DNA of 64,000 bases from contig NZ_KB913032.1 of assembly GCF_000384215.1 (NCBI RefSeq), positions 2,311,665 through 2,375,664 of the forward strand, given 5' to 3'. The notes beneath the pieces were generated by a model that was not told where the DNA came from, searched no databases, and saw nothing but the letters and a program-made list of their open reading frames with translations. The translations under genes and the position numbers were made by a program. Below are positions 17,321 through 25,383 of the stretch, in pieces. Source of the stretch: Amycolatopsis alba DSM 44262 (GTDB taxonomy: Bacteria > Actinomycetota > Actinomycetes > Mycobacteriales > Pseudonocardiaceae). Numbering within the stretch: position 1 is the first letter of the stretch; each line of letters starts with the position of its first letter.

Positions 17321-17884
17321 ATGACCAAGACCGTGCCCGGCGTGCCGAGGTGGGCGAACCTCGCCGCCCACGCGACGTTGCTGACGACCCTGCCCTCCGG
17401 GCTGTGGCGGATCGCGATGGGACTCGGCATCCCGGTCGGGTTCACCGCGCAAGGACTGACGGAGTTCGGCATCCCTGGCTGGGGCACCGCCTACGTCTTC
17501 GGCCTGAGCCTCCTCGCCGAGACGCTCGCGTTCCTCACCCTCGGGCTCGTCCGGCCGTGGGGTGAGGTGTGGCCTCGCTGGATCCCGGTGCTGCGGGGAC
17601 GGCGGGTCCCGCCGCTCGTCGCGATCGCACTGGCCGCCGCGGGCGCGATCGCCCTGACCGTGCTGAGCGTCCAGGCACTGTTCGGCTGGAACGAGGCGGG
17701 GTCGTCGATGTCACCGGGCAGCTGGGAGGACTCGCCGGTCTACGGCATCGTCATGGCCGTCTGTTACGCGCCGTTGCTGCTCTGGGGTCCGCTGCTGGCC
17801 GTGGTCACCGTGCACTACGCCCGGCGACGGCTCTCAGGCGAGCGGCCGCAGCACGCGCTCGAGCCACTCGGCGGCCGCGCGTGA
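17321..17884 (+). CDS. Polytopic membrane protein, unknown function
   Basis: 187-aa protein with about four hydrophobic segments (FTAQGLTEFGIPGWGTAYVF; LLAETLAFLTLGLV; PPLVAIALAAAGAIALTVLS; SPVYGIVMAVCYAPLLLWGP) and a short basic C-terminus. Not recognised beyond actinobacterial membrane proteins with PW/GWGTA motifs. ATG 17321 starts MTKTVPGVPRWANLAAH; the longer frame runs through the upstream repeat and is rejected. Its last 51 bp overlap the 3' end of the convergent hydrolase gene, an antisense overlap worth noting. There is no close operon partner. Confidence 0.65.
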   Translation: MTKTVPGVPRWANLAAHATLLTTLPSGLWRIAMGLGIPVGFTAQGLTEFGIPGWGTAYVFGLSLLAETLAFLTLGLVRPWGEVWPRWIPVLRGRRVPPLVAIALAAAGAIALTVLSVQALFGWNEAGSSMSPGSWEDSPVYGIVMAVCYAPLLLWGPLLAVVTVHYARRRLSGERPQHALEPLGGRA

Positions 17885-18442
17885 CACGCCGTCGAGGTCG
17901 GCGCTCAGATTGTGGTCGCCCTTGAGCACCACGATCTCGTGATGCGGCCCCGCTTTGGGCAGGCCGAACGGGTCGCGTTCGCCCTGGACGACCAGTGTCG
18001 GGACCTCGACGGCGTCCAGTTCACCCTGCCGGGTCTTCTCCGGCTTACCCGGCGGGTGCTCGGGGAAGGCCAGGCAGAGCACCGCCACCGCCTGCCCCGC
18101 CGCGGCGGTCCGGCAGGCGACGCGGGCCCCGGAGGAGCGGCCGCCGAACACGATCGGGAGATCGTCGAAACGCTCGGAGATCTCATCGGCCACGGTGAGC
18201 CAGGCGGTGTCGAGTTGCGTGGCGGGGGCGGGGGCCCGGCGGCCCGCCACCCGGTACGGCTGTTCGACGAGCGCGACGTGCACCCCGGCCGCCTGCGCCG
18301 CCCGCGTGACCGCGACCAGGTCCTTCGCGCCGATCCCGCCGCCCGCGCCGTGGCCGAGCATCAGCACGGCGACGCCCTCCTCGGCACAGTGCAGCTCGGC
18401 CCGAGCGGGGCCGTAGGCGGTGTCGATCTCCAGTGTCGTCAT
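17834..18442 (-). CDS. Alpha/beta-hydrolase family protein (KAT/dienelactone-hydrolase-like)
   Basis: 202-aa predicted hydrolase. The oxyanion-loop region is VLMLGHGAGGG, the nucleophile elbow is FGGRSSGARVACRTA (G-x-S-x-G with Ser as nucleophile), the acid is in VVQGERDPFG, and the His is in VVLKGDHNLSA. This order matches the KANL3/Tex30-like group of alpha/beta hydrolases. Substrate unknown. The ATG overlaps the SRAP-gene stop (ATGA at 18439-18442), so it is translated with that gene. The 3' end overlaps the convergent membrane-protein gene by 51 bp. Confidence 0.82.
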   Translation of the reverse strand: MTTLEIDTAYGPARAELHCAEEGVAVLMLGHGAGGGIGAKDLVAVTRAAQAAGVHVALVEQPYRVAGRRAPAPATQLDTAWLTVADEISERFDDLPIVFGGRSSGARVACRTAAAGQAVAVLCLAFPEHPPGKPEKTRQGELDAVEVPTLVVQGERDPFGLPKAGPHHEIVVLKGDHNLSADLDGVSRAAAEWLERVLRPLA

Positions 18443-19197
18443 GAGTTCGGCGCGTCGAAGAGCGCGCTTTCGACGACGGGCTCGACCCTGTCCAGCAGCT
18501 GGGGGCCGTTGTTGCGGACGCTGTTGACCAGGCTGGACACCGGCCGCAGCTCGATCGTGTCGACCAGGTCCGCCGGAGGCGGGACGAGCAGGTCGGTGAC
18601 GTCGGGCAGGTCGGGGTCGAGCCAGGTGTCCCACTTCTCACGCGGCATCAGCAGCGGCATGCGGTGGTGGATGTCGGCGAGCCTGCCGACCGAATCCGTG
18701 GTGAGCACCGAAAAGGTGATCAGCGGGTCCGCGTCCCTGTCGTCCTTCGGCCGCCATGTCTCCCAGATGCCGGCGAACGCGAGCGACCCGTCGCCGGGGC
18801 CGGTCATGAAGAAGGGCTGCTTCTCCTTGCCGTCGCGCCGCCACTCGTACCAGCCGTCGGCCGGGACCAGGCAACGCCGTGCGGAGACCGCCTTCTTGAA
18901 GGACGGCTTCTCCTTGGCGGTCTCGGCGCGCGTGTTGATCATCTTCGAACCCACTCCGGGGTCTTTCGCCCAGAACGGGACCAGGCCCCAGCGCATCATC
19001 CGCAGCGACCGGACGGTGGGCTCGTCTTCGAGCACCGCGCCGTCGGCGTCCCGCGGATGGCGCTGCACCACGGTGGGGACGTCCTTGGTCGGCGCCACGT
19101 TGTGATCGGCCCGGATCCGGCCCTCGGTCAGGTCGACCGCGGCGAACTCGTCGATCAGCGCCGCGGGGTCCTTGGTGGCGGCATAGCGCCCGCACAT
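18439..19197 (-). CDS. SOS response-associated peptidase (SRAP/HMCES-YedK family)
   Basis: Protein (252 aa) that caps abasic sites in single-stranded DNA through its second residue, Cys2 (MCGRYAATKDPAAL), after removal of Met1. Conserved segments: ADHNVAPTKDVPTVVQ with the Asn, LRMMRWGLVPFWAKDPGVGSK, INTRAETAKEKPSFKKAV, RRCLVPADGWYEWR with the catalytic Glu, FAGIWETW, and DIHHRMPLLM with the active-site His. All key residues are present. Its position next to rsgA follows the M. tuberculosis order (Rv3226c), except that aroA is not between them here. Confidence 0.94.
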   Translation of the reverse strand: MCGRYAATKDPAALIDEFAAVDLTEGRIRADHNVAPTKDVPTVVQRHPRDADGAVLEDEPTVRSLRMMRWGLVPFWAKDPGVGSKMINTRAETAKEKPSFKKAVSARRCLVPADGWYEWRRDGKEKQPFFMTGPGDGSLAFAGIWETWRPKDDRDADPLITFSVLTTDSVGRLADIHHRMPLLMPREKWDTWLDPDLPDVTDLLVPPPADLVDTIELRPVSSLVNSVRNNGPQLLDRVEPVVESALFDAPNS

Positions 19198-19298
19198 GCG
19201 AAAACCTCCCTAATCGTCAGTCATCGTTACACGCCGGACAGGCGATGGCGAGCAGCATGGGATCATTGTTCCGCGGTGTTCGAAGAGCAGGAGGCGGT

Positions 19299-20309
19299 TT
19301 GGCTGGCAAGGACTGGCGCAAGCTGGACGAATCCGATGTGCGGATCCGTCCCGGCAAGGGCACCAGGCCGCGCAGCAAACGTCGTCCCGAGCACGCGGAC
19401 GCCTCCACCGCGATGGTCATCGGGAAGGACCGCGGCCGCTGGACCTGCGCGATCGACTCGGATCCGGAGCGGGTCGTCACCGCGATGCGGGCCCGTGAGA
19501 TGGGCCGGGTCTCGGTGGTCGTCGGCGACACCGTCGGCATCGTCGGCGACGTGAGCGGCAAGCCCGACACCCTCGCCCGGATCATCCGGGTGGAGGAACG
19601 CTCCAGTGTGCTCCGCCGGACAGCGGACGACACCGATCCCTTCGAACGGGTGGTCGTCGCCAACGCCGAGCAGCTGCTGATCGTGACCGCGCTGGCCGAT
19701 CCCCAGCCACGCACCGGCTTCATCGACCGCTGCCTCGTCGCCTGCTACGCGGGTGGCCTCGAGCCGGTCCTCTGCCTGACGAAGGCCGACCTCGCGAGCC
19801 CGGACGAACTCCTCGCCGGTTACGCGGGCCTCGACATCCCCGCCGTGGTCACCCGGCACGACGAGTTCCCGGACGAACTCCTCGGACGGCTCAAGGACCG
19901 GGTCACCGCGCTGGTCGGGCATTCGGGGGTCGGGAAGTCCACTTTGGTCAACCGGCTGGTGCCCGACGCCGGGCTGGCGACCGGCGTGGTCAGCGCCGTC
20001 GGCAAGGGCAGGCACACGTCGGTCGCGGCGGTCGCGCTCCCGCTGCCCGACGGCGGCTGGGTGGTCGACACGCCGGGTATCCGTTCGTTCGGGCTGGCGC
20101 ACGTGACCGCCGACGACATCGTGCTCGCGTTCGAGGAGTTCGCCGCGGCGGCCGAGGAGTGCCCCTCCGGTTGCGGCCACCTCGGACCGCCTTCGGACCC
20201 GGATTGCGCGCTCGACGACGTGGTCACCGAGGGTCACGCAAGCATGGACCGTTTGGACTCTTTGCGAAGGCTCTTGGGCTCCCGAGCTGGACATGACGAC
20301 GATCGGTAA
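19299..20309 (+). CDS. rsgA: Ribosome small subunit-dependent GTPase RsgA
   Basis: Circularly permuted GTPase (336 aa) assisting 30S maturation. The N-terminal OB-fold (TAMVIGKDRGRWTCAI...VVVGDTVGIVGD) is followed by permuted motifs G4 (TKAD), G1 (GHSGVGKSTLVN) and G3 (VDTPGIR). A C-terminal zinc site is visible as ECPSGCGHLGPPSDPDC. The TTG start at 19299 is chosen because AGGAGG precedes it at 6 nt and it gives LAGKDWRKLDESDVRIRPG; the longer frame has no ribosome-binding site. Divergent from the SRAP gene. Confidence 0.93.
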   Translation: MAGKDWRKLDESDVRIRPGKGTRPRSKRRPEHADASTAMVIGKDRGRWTCAIDSDPERVVTAMRAREMGRVSVVVGDTVGIVGDVSGKPDTLARIIRVEERSSVLRRTADDTDPFERVVVANAEQLLIVTALADPQPRTGFIDRCLVACYAGGLEPVLCLTKADLASPDELLAGYAGLDIPAVVTRHDEFPDELLGRLKDRVTALVGHSGVGKSTLVNRLVPDAGLATGVVSAVGKGRHTSVAAVALPLPDGGWVVDTPGIRSFGLAHVTADDIVLAFEEFAAAAEECPSGCGHLGPPSDPDCALDDVVTEGHASMDRLDSLRRLLGSRAGHDDDR

Positions 20310-20369
20310 CTAATTTGGCCCGCGCGCGATAACCCGTTCGGATTAGATCAACTTTTCTGAGGGGTCCAC

Positions 20370-21266
20370 TTGAAGCGCGTAACCACACTCGCCACCGTCA
20401 CCACGGCCGCCGTCCTGGCGCTGTCCGCTTGCGGTGGCGAGAAGCAGTCCGGCGCGGCTGCTCCCGCACCTTCCGAAGCGAAGAGCTCGCTTTCGTCGCC
20501 GCTCGGCGACCCGATCCAGCTCGCGGCACTGACCCGCGAGAGCACCAAGAAGGCCAAGTCGTCGAAGATGACGATGGAGACCGTCGCGGGCACCGAGAAG
20601 AGCACAGCATCCGGCCAGGGTCTGTACGACGGCGAGAACAGCAAGCTCTCGATGGTCATGGACAGCGAGGGCAAGAAGCTCGACATGCTGTTCATCGACA
20701 AAGCCCTGTACTTCAAGCTCGACGCCGCCGACAAGGCCGAGATGAAGACCGACAAGGCGTACCTGAAGATCTCGGCCGACGGCCAGGACCCGATGTCGCA
20801 GGTGCTCGGCAAGATGATGTCGAAGGCCGTGAAGGAAAGCGACCCGTCTCGCATCCTCGAGCAGGTCTCGCAGGCAGGCAAGATCGCGAAGTCGGACCAG
20901 GTCGAGCTGAACGGCGAGAAGACCAACCACTACGTCGTCGAGATCGAGGCCGAGAAGGCCATCGCCCTCATCATGGGCGACATCGGCATCCCGCTGCCCG
21001 CCGAGACCCTGAACCAGCTCAACGCGAAGCTCAAGGGCAAGAACGTCACCATCCCCACCGAGCTGTGGCTCAACGCCGACCAGCTGCCGGTGCAGGTCGT
21101 CTCGGACCAGACCGCGTTCGTGAAGGCCATGGGCGCCCCCGGTGACGGTGTCGCCAAGACCACGGTCAAGTACACCGACTGGGGTTCCCCGGTGACCATC
21201 GAGGCCCCGCCTGCGGACCAGGTCGGCGACCTCTCGGAGATCATGAAGAAGGCCGGCGGCCGGTAG
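20370..21266 (+). CDS. LppX/LprAFG family lipoprotein (paralogue 1)
   Basis: 298-aa exported lipoprotein. The signal peptide ends in lipobox ALSAC with the lipidated Cys at 21, followed by a Ser/Ala-rich linker. The mature domain has the LppX_LprAFG pattern: STKKAKSSKMTMETVAG, GLYDGENSKLSMVMD, LFIDKALYFKL, then DPSRILEQVSQAGKI and ELWLNADQLPVQVVSD. Mycobacterial members bind triacylated lipids and help move them to the outer layer; here the ligand is unknown. It starts with TTG at 20370 behind GAGGGG. First of four tandem paralogues; the next gene starts immediately after its stop. Confidence 0.88.
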   Translation: MKRVTTLATVTTAAVLALSACGGEKQSGAAAPAPSEAKSSLSSPLGDPIQLAALTRESTKKAKSSKMTMETVAGTEKSTASGQGLYDGENSKLSMVMDSEGKKLDMLFIDKALYFKLDAADKAEMKTDKAYLKISADGQDPMSQVLGKMMSKAVKESDPSRILEQVSQAGKIAKSDQVELNGEKTNHYVVEIEAEKAIALIMGDIGIPLPAETLNQLNAKLKGKNVTIPTELWLNADQLPVQVVSDQTAFVKAMGAPGDGVAKTTVKYTDWGSPVTIEAPPADQVGDLSEIMKKAGGR

Positions 21267-22139
21267 ATGCGTGCCGGAGTCAAGCTCACCGCGATGGCCG
21301 CGGCCCTGACCCTGGTGGTCACGGGCTGCGGCACCCGTCCGGACGCGCCGGGCGACAACAAGGGTGGCGAGCTCGCGCTGGCCACCCCGTTCACCGACAC
21401 GCTCGGCCTCGTCGAAGCCGCGAAGCAGGGGACGCGGAAGACCAAGTCCTCCAAGGCGACCATCGATGCCGTGTCCGGAGACTCCAAGGTCACGGGCACC
21501 TTGGTGGCGTACTACGACGGTCCAGCTTCGAAGCTCGAGGCGAACATGAGCATCGACGGCGAATCCGGCGTTCTGCGCCTGGTCGACCAAACCCTGTTCA
21601 TCAAGCTGCCCGAGGCCGAGAAGACCCGGCTCAAGACGGACAAGAGCTGGGGAAAGATCGACCTGAACAGCGAGGATCCCCAGACGAAGGCCATCGGGAA
21701 GACCATGCAGCGGTCCTTCGAAATGGGTGATCCGGCGAAGCAGCTGGAGATGGTCGAAAAGACCGGCCGCATCATCAGGTCGGAGCAGACCGAGCTGAAC
21801 GGCGTCCCGGTGAACCACTACTTCGTCGAGTTCGACGCCAAGAAGCAGATCGCGCTGTTCCTCGGCGACGACCTCACCCCCGAGCAGCGGGCGCAGATCG
21901 AGAAGCGGTTCGAGGGCAAGGATCTGCGGATCCCGGCCGAACTTTGGCTCAACGCCGAGCAGCTCCCGCTGAAGATGACCATGGACATGACCTCGTTCAT
22001 GAAGTCGGCGGGAAGCCGCCAGACCGGCGAAGCCAAGTCGACCTACGTCTACAGCGACTGGGGCACGCCGGTGGAGGTCACTCCGCCGCCTGCCGCCGAA
22101 GTGGGCGACTACACCGAACTGATGAAGCAGGGAATCTAG
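21267..22139 (+). CDS. LppX/LprAFG family lipoprotein (paralogue 2)
   Basis: 290-aa lipoprotein, lipobox VVTGC with the modified Cys at 21. It shares with paralogue 1 the KTKSSKATIDAVSGD strand, the LVDQTLFIKLPEAEKTRLKTD hairpin, the GDPAKQLEMVEKTGRI helix, NHYFVEFDAKKQIALFLGD and ELWLNAEQLPLKM. The ATG abuts the previous stop with 0 bp between, so the two are co-translated and probably co-expressed. A strong inverted-repeat terminator follows at 22150. Confidence 0.88.
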   Translation: MRAGVKLTAMAAALTLVVTGCGTRPDAPGDNKGGELALATPFTDTLGLVEAAKQGTRKTKSSKATIDAVSGDSKVTGTLVAYYDGPASKLEANMSIDGESGVLRLVDQTLFIKLPEAEKTRLKTDKSWGKIDLNSEDPQTKAIGKTMQRSFEMGDPAKQLEMVEKTGRIIRSEQTELNGVPVNHYFVEFDAKKQIALFLGDDLTPEQRAQIEKRFEGKDLRIPAELWLNAEQLPLKMTMDMTSFMKSAGSRQTGEAKSTYVYSDWGTPVEVTPPPAAEVGDYTELMKQGI

Positions 22140-22149
22140 ACCCCCTGTC

Positions 22150-22204
22150 GCGTGTGAAGGCCCCCTTCCCTCTGGTCAGCCGAGGGAAGGGGGCCTTCAC
22201 GCGC
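22150..22204. terminator. Long nested-palindrome terminator (GTGAAGG family)
   Basis: About 23-bp arms (GCGTGTGAAGG-CCCCCTTCCCTC and its complement, one mismatch) around a 9-nt loop. Each arm contains its own AAGG-NNN-CCTT palindrome. It lies 10 bp after paralogue 2 and separates it from paralogue 3. It belongs to the same family as 28601, 33877, 34095 and 53651. Confidence 0.85.
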
Positions 22205-22282
22205 TTCCGGACCATCGGACGGTGGAAATTCACGCGATAGGCGCTACGGTAGTGGTACAGACCATTCACCCGAGGGAGTCCT

Positions 22283-22960
22283 ATGCGTGCCACCGGATTC
22301 GCCGTCGTCTGTACCGCTCTCCTGCTGTTGGGAGGCTGTTCCGGCGAAGAGAAACCGGCGGCGCCACCGGCGGACGCGGCACAGCTGGCCTCGGCCGCCG
22401 GAGCGGGCACGCAGAAGGCCCGGTCGTCCAAGATCGCACTGGAGACCACCGCCGAGGACGGCCGCAAGGTCGTGGTGACCAGCTCCGGGCTCTACGAGGG
22501 AGCGAACAGCAAGTTCTCCATGGTCGCCGAGGTCGCGGGTGAGAAACGGGACCTGATCTACGCCGACGGCGTCCTCTACTACCACCTGTCCGACACCCAG
22601 GTCCAGGAACTCAAGACCGACAAGGAATGGGTCAAGATCACCGCAGGCGGCAAGGACGCGCTCTCCGCGGCCAACGGCGCGCTGATGACGGACGTCGTCG
22701 AGAAGATGGACCCGACGCGCACGATCGAGCGGATCTCGAAGTCCGGCAAGGTCACCAAGTCCGAACAGGCCGACCTGAACGGGACCGCCGCCACGCACTA
22801 CGTCCTCGACCTCGGCGGTGCCCCGGCCGAGGTGTGGCTGGACGGCGAACAGCGTCCGGTGCAGGTCAGCATCGGCAAGGCCACGGTCAAGTACGACAGC
22901 TGGGCCTCGGACGTGGTGATCATCGCGCCGCCGCCCGAGGCCATCGGCGACAGCCGCTGA
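22283..22960 (+). CDS. LppX/LprAFG family lipoprotein (paralogue 3, shortened)
   Basis: 225-aa lipoprotein, lipobox LLGGC with Cys19. The first part matches its neighbours (GTQKARSSKIALETT, GLYEGANSKFSMVAE, LKTDKEWVKITAGG, DPTRTIERISKSGKV). After THYVLDLGG it jumps straight to APAEVWLDGEQRPVQV, so the roughly 50 residues that form a helix and strand in paralogues 1, 2 and 4 are missing. The lipid pocket may therefore be smaller or open. It has its own leader downstream of the 22150 terminator, so it can be regulated separately. Confidence 0.85.
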   Translation: MRATGFAVVCTALLLLGGCSGEEKPAAPPADAAQLASAAGAGTQKARSSKIALETTAEDGRKVVVTSSGLYEGANSKFSMVAEVAGEKRDLIYADGVLYYHLSDTQVQELKTDKEWVKITAGGKDALSAANGALMTDVVEKMDPTRTIERISKSGKVTKSEQADLNGTAATHYVLDLGGAPAEVWLDGEQRPVQVSIGKATVKYDSWASDVVIIAPPPEAIGDSR

Positions 22961-23033
22961 GCCGTTCCCCCGATCGGGGCGAGGCCCCCGGCTGTGTTTC
23001 GCTTGAGTGCCCGCCTTGTGAAAGCAGGTCCTC

Positions 23034-23828
23034 ATGCGGAGAACGGCCCTGCCCGCCGTCATGCTCGTCCTCGGCGCGCTGCTCGGCGCGTGTGACGGCG
23101 AAACCGTCTCGTTCGCCGACGCCCGCGCGCTCGCCGACGGCGCCGCGTCCGCCACCGACGGCAAGGCCGCGAAGTTCACCACCGACGTCACGGCGGGCAC
23201 GATGCGGTCGAAGAGCCAGGGACAGGCCAGGGTCGCGCGAACGGGCACCGCGCTGGCCATGACCACGGACTTCCTCGGCGAGCCGCTCGAACTCCGGCTG
23301 GTCGACAAGGTCGTCTTCGCCAAGGTCCCCGAGAACGTCCGCGAAGACGTTCCCGGCGGGAAACCGTGGGTCAAGGTCTCCCCCGACGGGGCGGACCCGT
23401 TCTCCCAGGTCGCCGGCGGCAGCATCGACCAGCTGGCGAAACAGAACGACCCCGGCCGCGCGCTCGACCAGCTCCGGCGGGCGGGAACGCTCACCGAGTC
23501 CGGGCACGCCGACCTCGACGGTGTCTCCACCGAGCACTACCGGCTGGACGTCGACATGGCCGCGCTGGGCGGTGACCTGCCCGCCGGGCTGTCCGCGGAG
23601 GCTGTCGGGGAGCTGAACGGCAAGCTCGGGAAGATCCCCATGGAGGTCTGGCTCGACGACGCGCACCGGCCGGTGCAGATCGTGCTCGACCTCGCCCCGG
23701 TCCTCGCCGCTTCGGGTGTTCCGGACAGCGCGATGGCGCGGATCGTCACGCGCTACCGCGAGTGGGGCACGCAGGCCGACATCCAGGCGCCGCCGCCGGA
23801 GGAGATCGGGGAGATCCCGGCGGGCTGA
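23034..23828 (+). CDS. LppX/LprAFG family lipoprotein (paralogue 4)
   Basis: 264-aa lipoprotein, lipobox LLGAC with Cys20. There is no Ser-rich linker; the mature domain starts at once (ETVSFADARALADGAASATDG). Family elements: LVDKVVFAKVPENVREDVPGG, KPWVKVSPDG, NDPGRALDQLRRAGTL, EHYRLDVDMAALGG and EVWLDDAHRPVQIVLD. It is the most divergent of the four. It lies 73 bp after paralogue 3 with no obvious terminator between, so read-through is possible. Confidence 0.87.
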   Translation: MRRTALPAVMLVLGALLGACDGETVSFADARALADGAASATDGKAAKFTTDVTAGTMRSKSQGQARVARTGTALAMTTDFLGEPLELRLVDKVVFAKVPENVREDVPGGKPWVKVSPDGADPFSQVAGGSIDQLAKQNDPGRALDQLRRAGTLTESGHADLDGVSTEHYRLDVDMAALGGDLPAGLSAEAVGELNGKLGKIPMEVWLDDAHRPVQIVLDLAPVLAASGVPDSAMARIVTRYREWGTQADIQAPPPEEIGEIPAG

Positions 23829-23890
23829 TCCTGTCACGTTCCCCGCGCCCGTCTCGTCCAGCTCGTGAAGGCGGACAGGAGGGAACGAAC

Positions 23891-24775
23891 ATGCGGGTGA
23901 TGGTGATCGGGGCGACCGGGGTGCTGGGACGGCCGCTGGTGCGGCGTCTGCTGGCCGAGGGCCACGAGGTGAACGGGCTGGCCCGCGGCGAGGACCGGGT
24001 CGCGGCCGTGCGCGCGACCGGCGCGAAACCGGTGGCGGGTTCGCTGTTCGACGTCGATTCCCTGGCCGGGGCGCTGAACGGGCACGACGCGGTGGTGAAC
24101 GTCGCGACCCGGATCCCGGACGCGCGCCACGCGATGAAAGCGTCCGGCTGGGCGGAGAACGACCGCCTTCGGGCCGAAGGCAGTCGGACGCTCGCGGCCG
24201 CCGCGCGCCGGGTCGGTGAGCTGGGAATCGTGGTGCAGGAAGGGATTTCGTTCGTCTACGCCGACGGCGGCGACGAAGAACTGGACGAGGACGCGCCGCT
24301 CGCGCCGTACGGCCACATCGCGTCTTCGACGGTGGCGCACGCGAACATCGCGGAGCTGGCCGACGAGGGACGCACCGCGATCCGGCTGCGGATCGGGCTG
24401 CTGGTCTCCGACGACCCGATGACCACGATGATGCTGACGGCCGCGCGGCGTGGTTCGCCGCTGATCATCGGCCGCCGGACCGACTGGACCGCGGCGATCC
24501 ATCCGGACGACGCGGCGGCGGGCGCGATCGCGGCGCTGCGGGCGCCGAGCGGCGTCTACAACCTGGCCGCGGATCCGGTGCGGAAGCGGGAACTCGGCGA
24601 AGCGATGGCCGTCGCGGCCGGTGTCCGGCGGGCGCGCGCGCTGCCGAAGTGGCTGGCGAATCGGGTGGGATCGATGGCGGTGCTGGCGCGTTCGCAGCGC
24701 GTCGTCTCGGCCCGGCTCACCGAGGCGACCGGATGGCGCCCCGAACGCCCGGTTCCGGGCCCTTCCTGGTTCTGA
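23891..24775 (+). CDS. NAD(P)-dependent SDR/NmrA-like epimerase family protein
   Basis: 294-aa atypical short-chain dehydrogenase. The Rossmann motif VIGATGVLGRPLV is at the N-terminus, followed by GSLFDVDSLAGALNGHDAVVNVATRIP. The usual YxxxK appears weakened (PYGHIASSTVAHANI), so catalysis by the classic triad is doubtful. WTAAIHPDDAAAGAIAAL and VYNLAADPVRKREL are as in extended SDRs acting on bound nucleotides. ATG 23891 follows AGGAGGGAACGAAC. It stands 62 bp after the lipoprotein array and could be in the same transcript. Confidence 0.8.
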   Translation: MRVMVIGATGVLGRPLVRRLLAEGHEVNGLARGEDRVAAVRATGAKPVAGSLFDVDSLAGALNGHDAVVNVATRIPDARHAMKASGWAENDRLRAEGSRTLAAAARRVGELGIVVQEGISFVYADGGDEELDEDAPLAPYGHIASSTVAHANIAELADEGRTAIRLRIGLLVSDDPMTTMMLTAARRGSPLIIGRRTDWTAAIHPDDAAAGAIAALRAPSGVYNLAADPVRKRELGEAMAVAAGVRRARALPKWLANRVGSMAVLARSQRVVSARLTEATGWRPERPVPGPSWF

Positions 24776-24827
24776 TGCCGGTAGGGCGAACGTGCCGTGT
24801 CACCTGGCCGCTTACCCGGTTCCAGGT

Positions 24828-24880
24828 GTCGCGAAAGCCACTTTCGGGACACCAGGCGTCGCGAAAGTGGCTTTCGCGAC
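24828..24880. repeat. Twin-hairpin repeat, copy 3 (23-7-23)
   Basis: Modules GTCGCGAAAG/CCA/CTTTCGGGAC and GTCGCGAAAG/TGG/CTTTCGCGAC with the spacer ACCAGGC, between the convergent SDR and DUF6912 genes. Confidence 0.9.
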
Positions 24881-24891
24881 ACCCCGCTGGA

Positions 24892-25383
24892 CTACAGGAG
24901 TTCCAGCAAGAAAGGCAGCTCCTGGGGCGCGTACCAGGCGAGTTCGTGGTCTTCGGCGTCGCCGAGGGTGAATTCGGCGTCCGGGTCGCCGAGGTCGGCC
25001 TGGTCGATCACCGCGGCGGCGGCCAGCACGGACTCGGCGGCCTCGGCCGCGTCGACGTGGATCGCGGCGACTTCGGCGATCTTCACCGGCCCGGCCAGCC
25101 GGACCACGGCGGCGTCGAGATCCGGGCGCTGGGTGACCTCGTCGATGTCGGCGGAGATCACCACCCGCCGCGGCTCGGGCTTCTCCTCGGCCGCGATCAG
25201 CCGGAGCGACGCCCTGGCGGCGTCGAGCAGCGCGGCGTACTCGAGTTCTTCGTCGGACCCGCTGGCGTAGGACTCCCGCAGCGCCGGGGTCAGCGCGAAG
25301 CCCGTACCGCTGCGCGCCCGGAACTCACCGGCGGTTTCGAGGTCGCGCAGCATCGCGATCGTCCCTGGAAGATAAACCCTCAC
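24892..25383 (-). CDS. DUF6912 family protein (Rv3231c-like)
   Basis: 163-aa soluble protein of unknown function. The N-terminus VRVYLPGTIAMLRDLETAGEF is followed by LTPALRESYASGSDEELEYAALLDAARASL, VVISADIDEV and acidic C-terminal strands ending APQELPFLLELL. The family name is assigned from memory of actinobacterial annotation. GTG 25383 overlaps the WS/DGAT stop (GTGA), so it is co-translated with that gene; the same neighbourhood exists in M. tuberculosis (Rv3231c near tgs3). The acidic, helix-rich sequence offers no catalytic motif. Confidence 0.75.
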   Translation of the reverse strand: MRVYLPGTIAMLRDLETAGEFRARSGTGFALTPALRESYASGSDEELEYAALLDAARASLRLIAAEEKPEPRRVVISADIDEVTQRPDLDAAVVRLAGPVKIAEVAAIHVDAAEAAESVLAAAAVIDQADLGDPDAEFTLGDAEDHELAWYAPQELPFLLELL

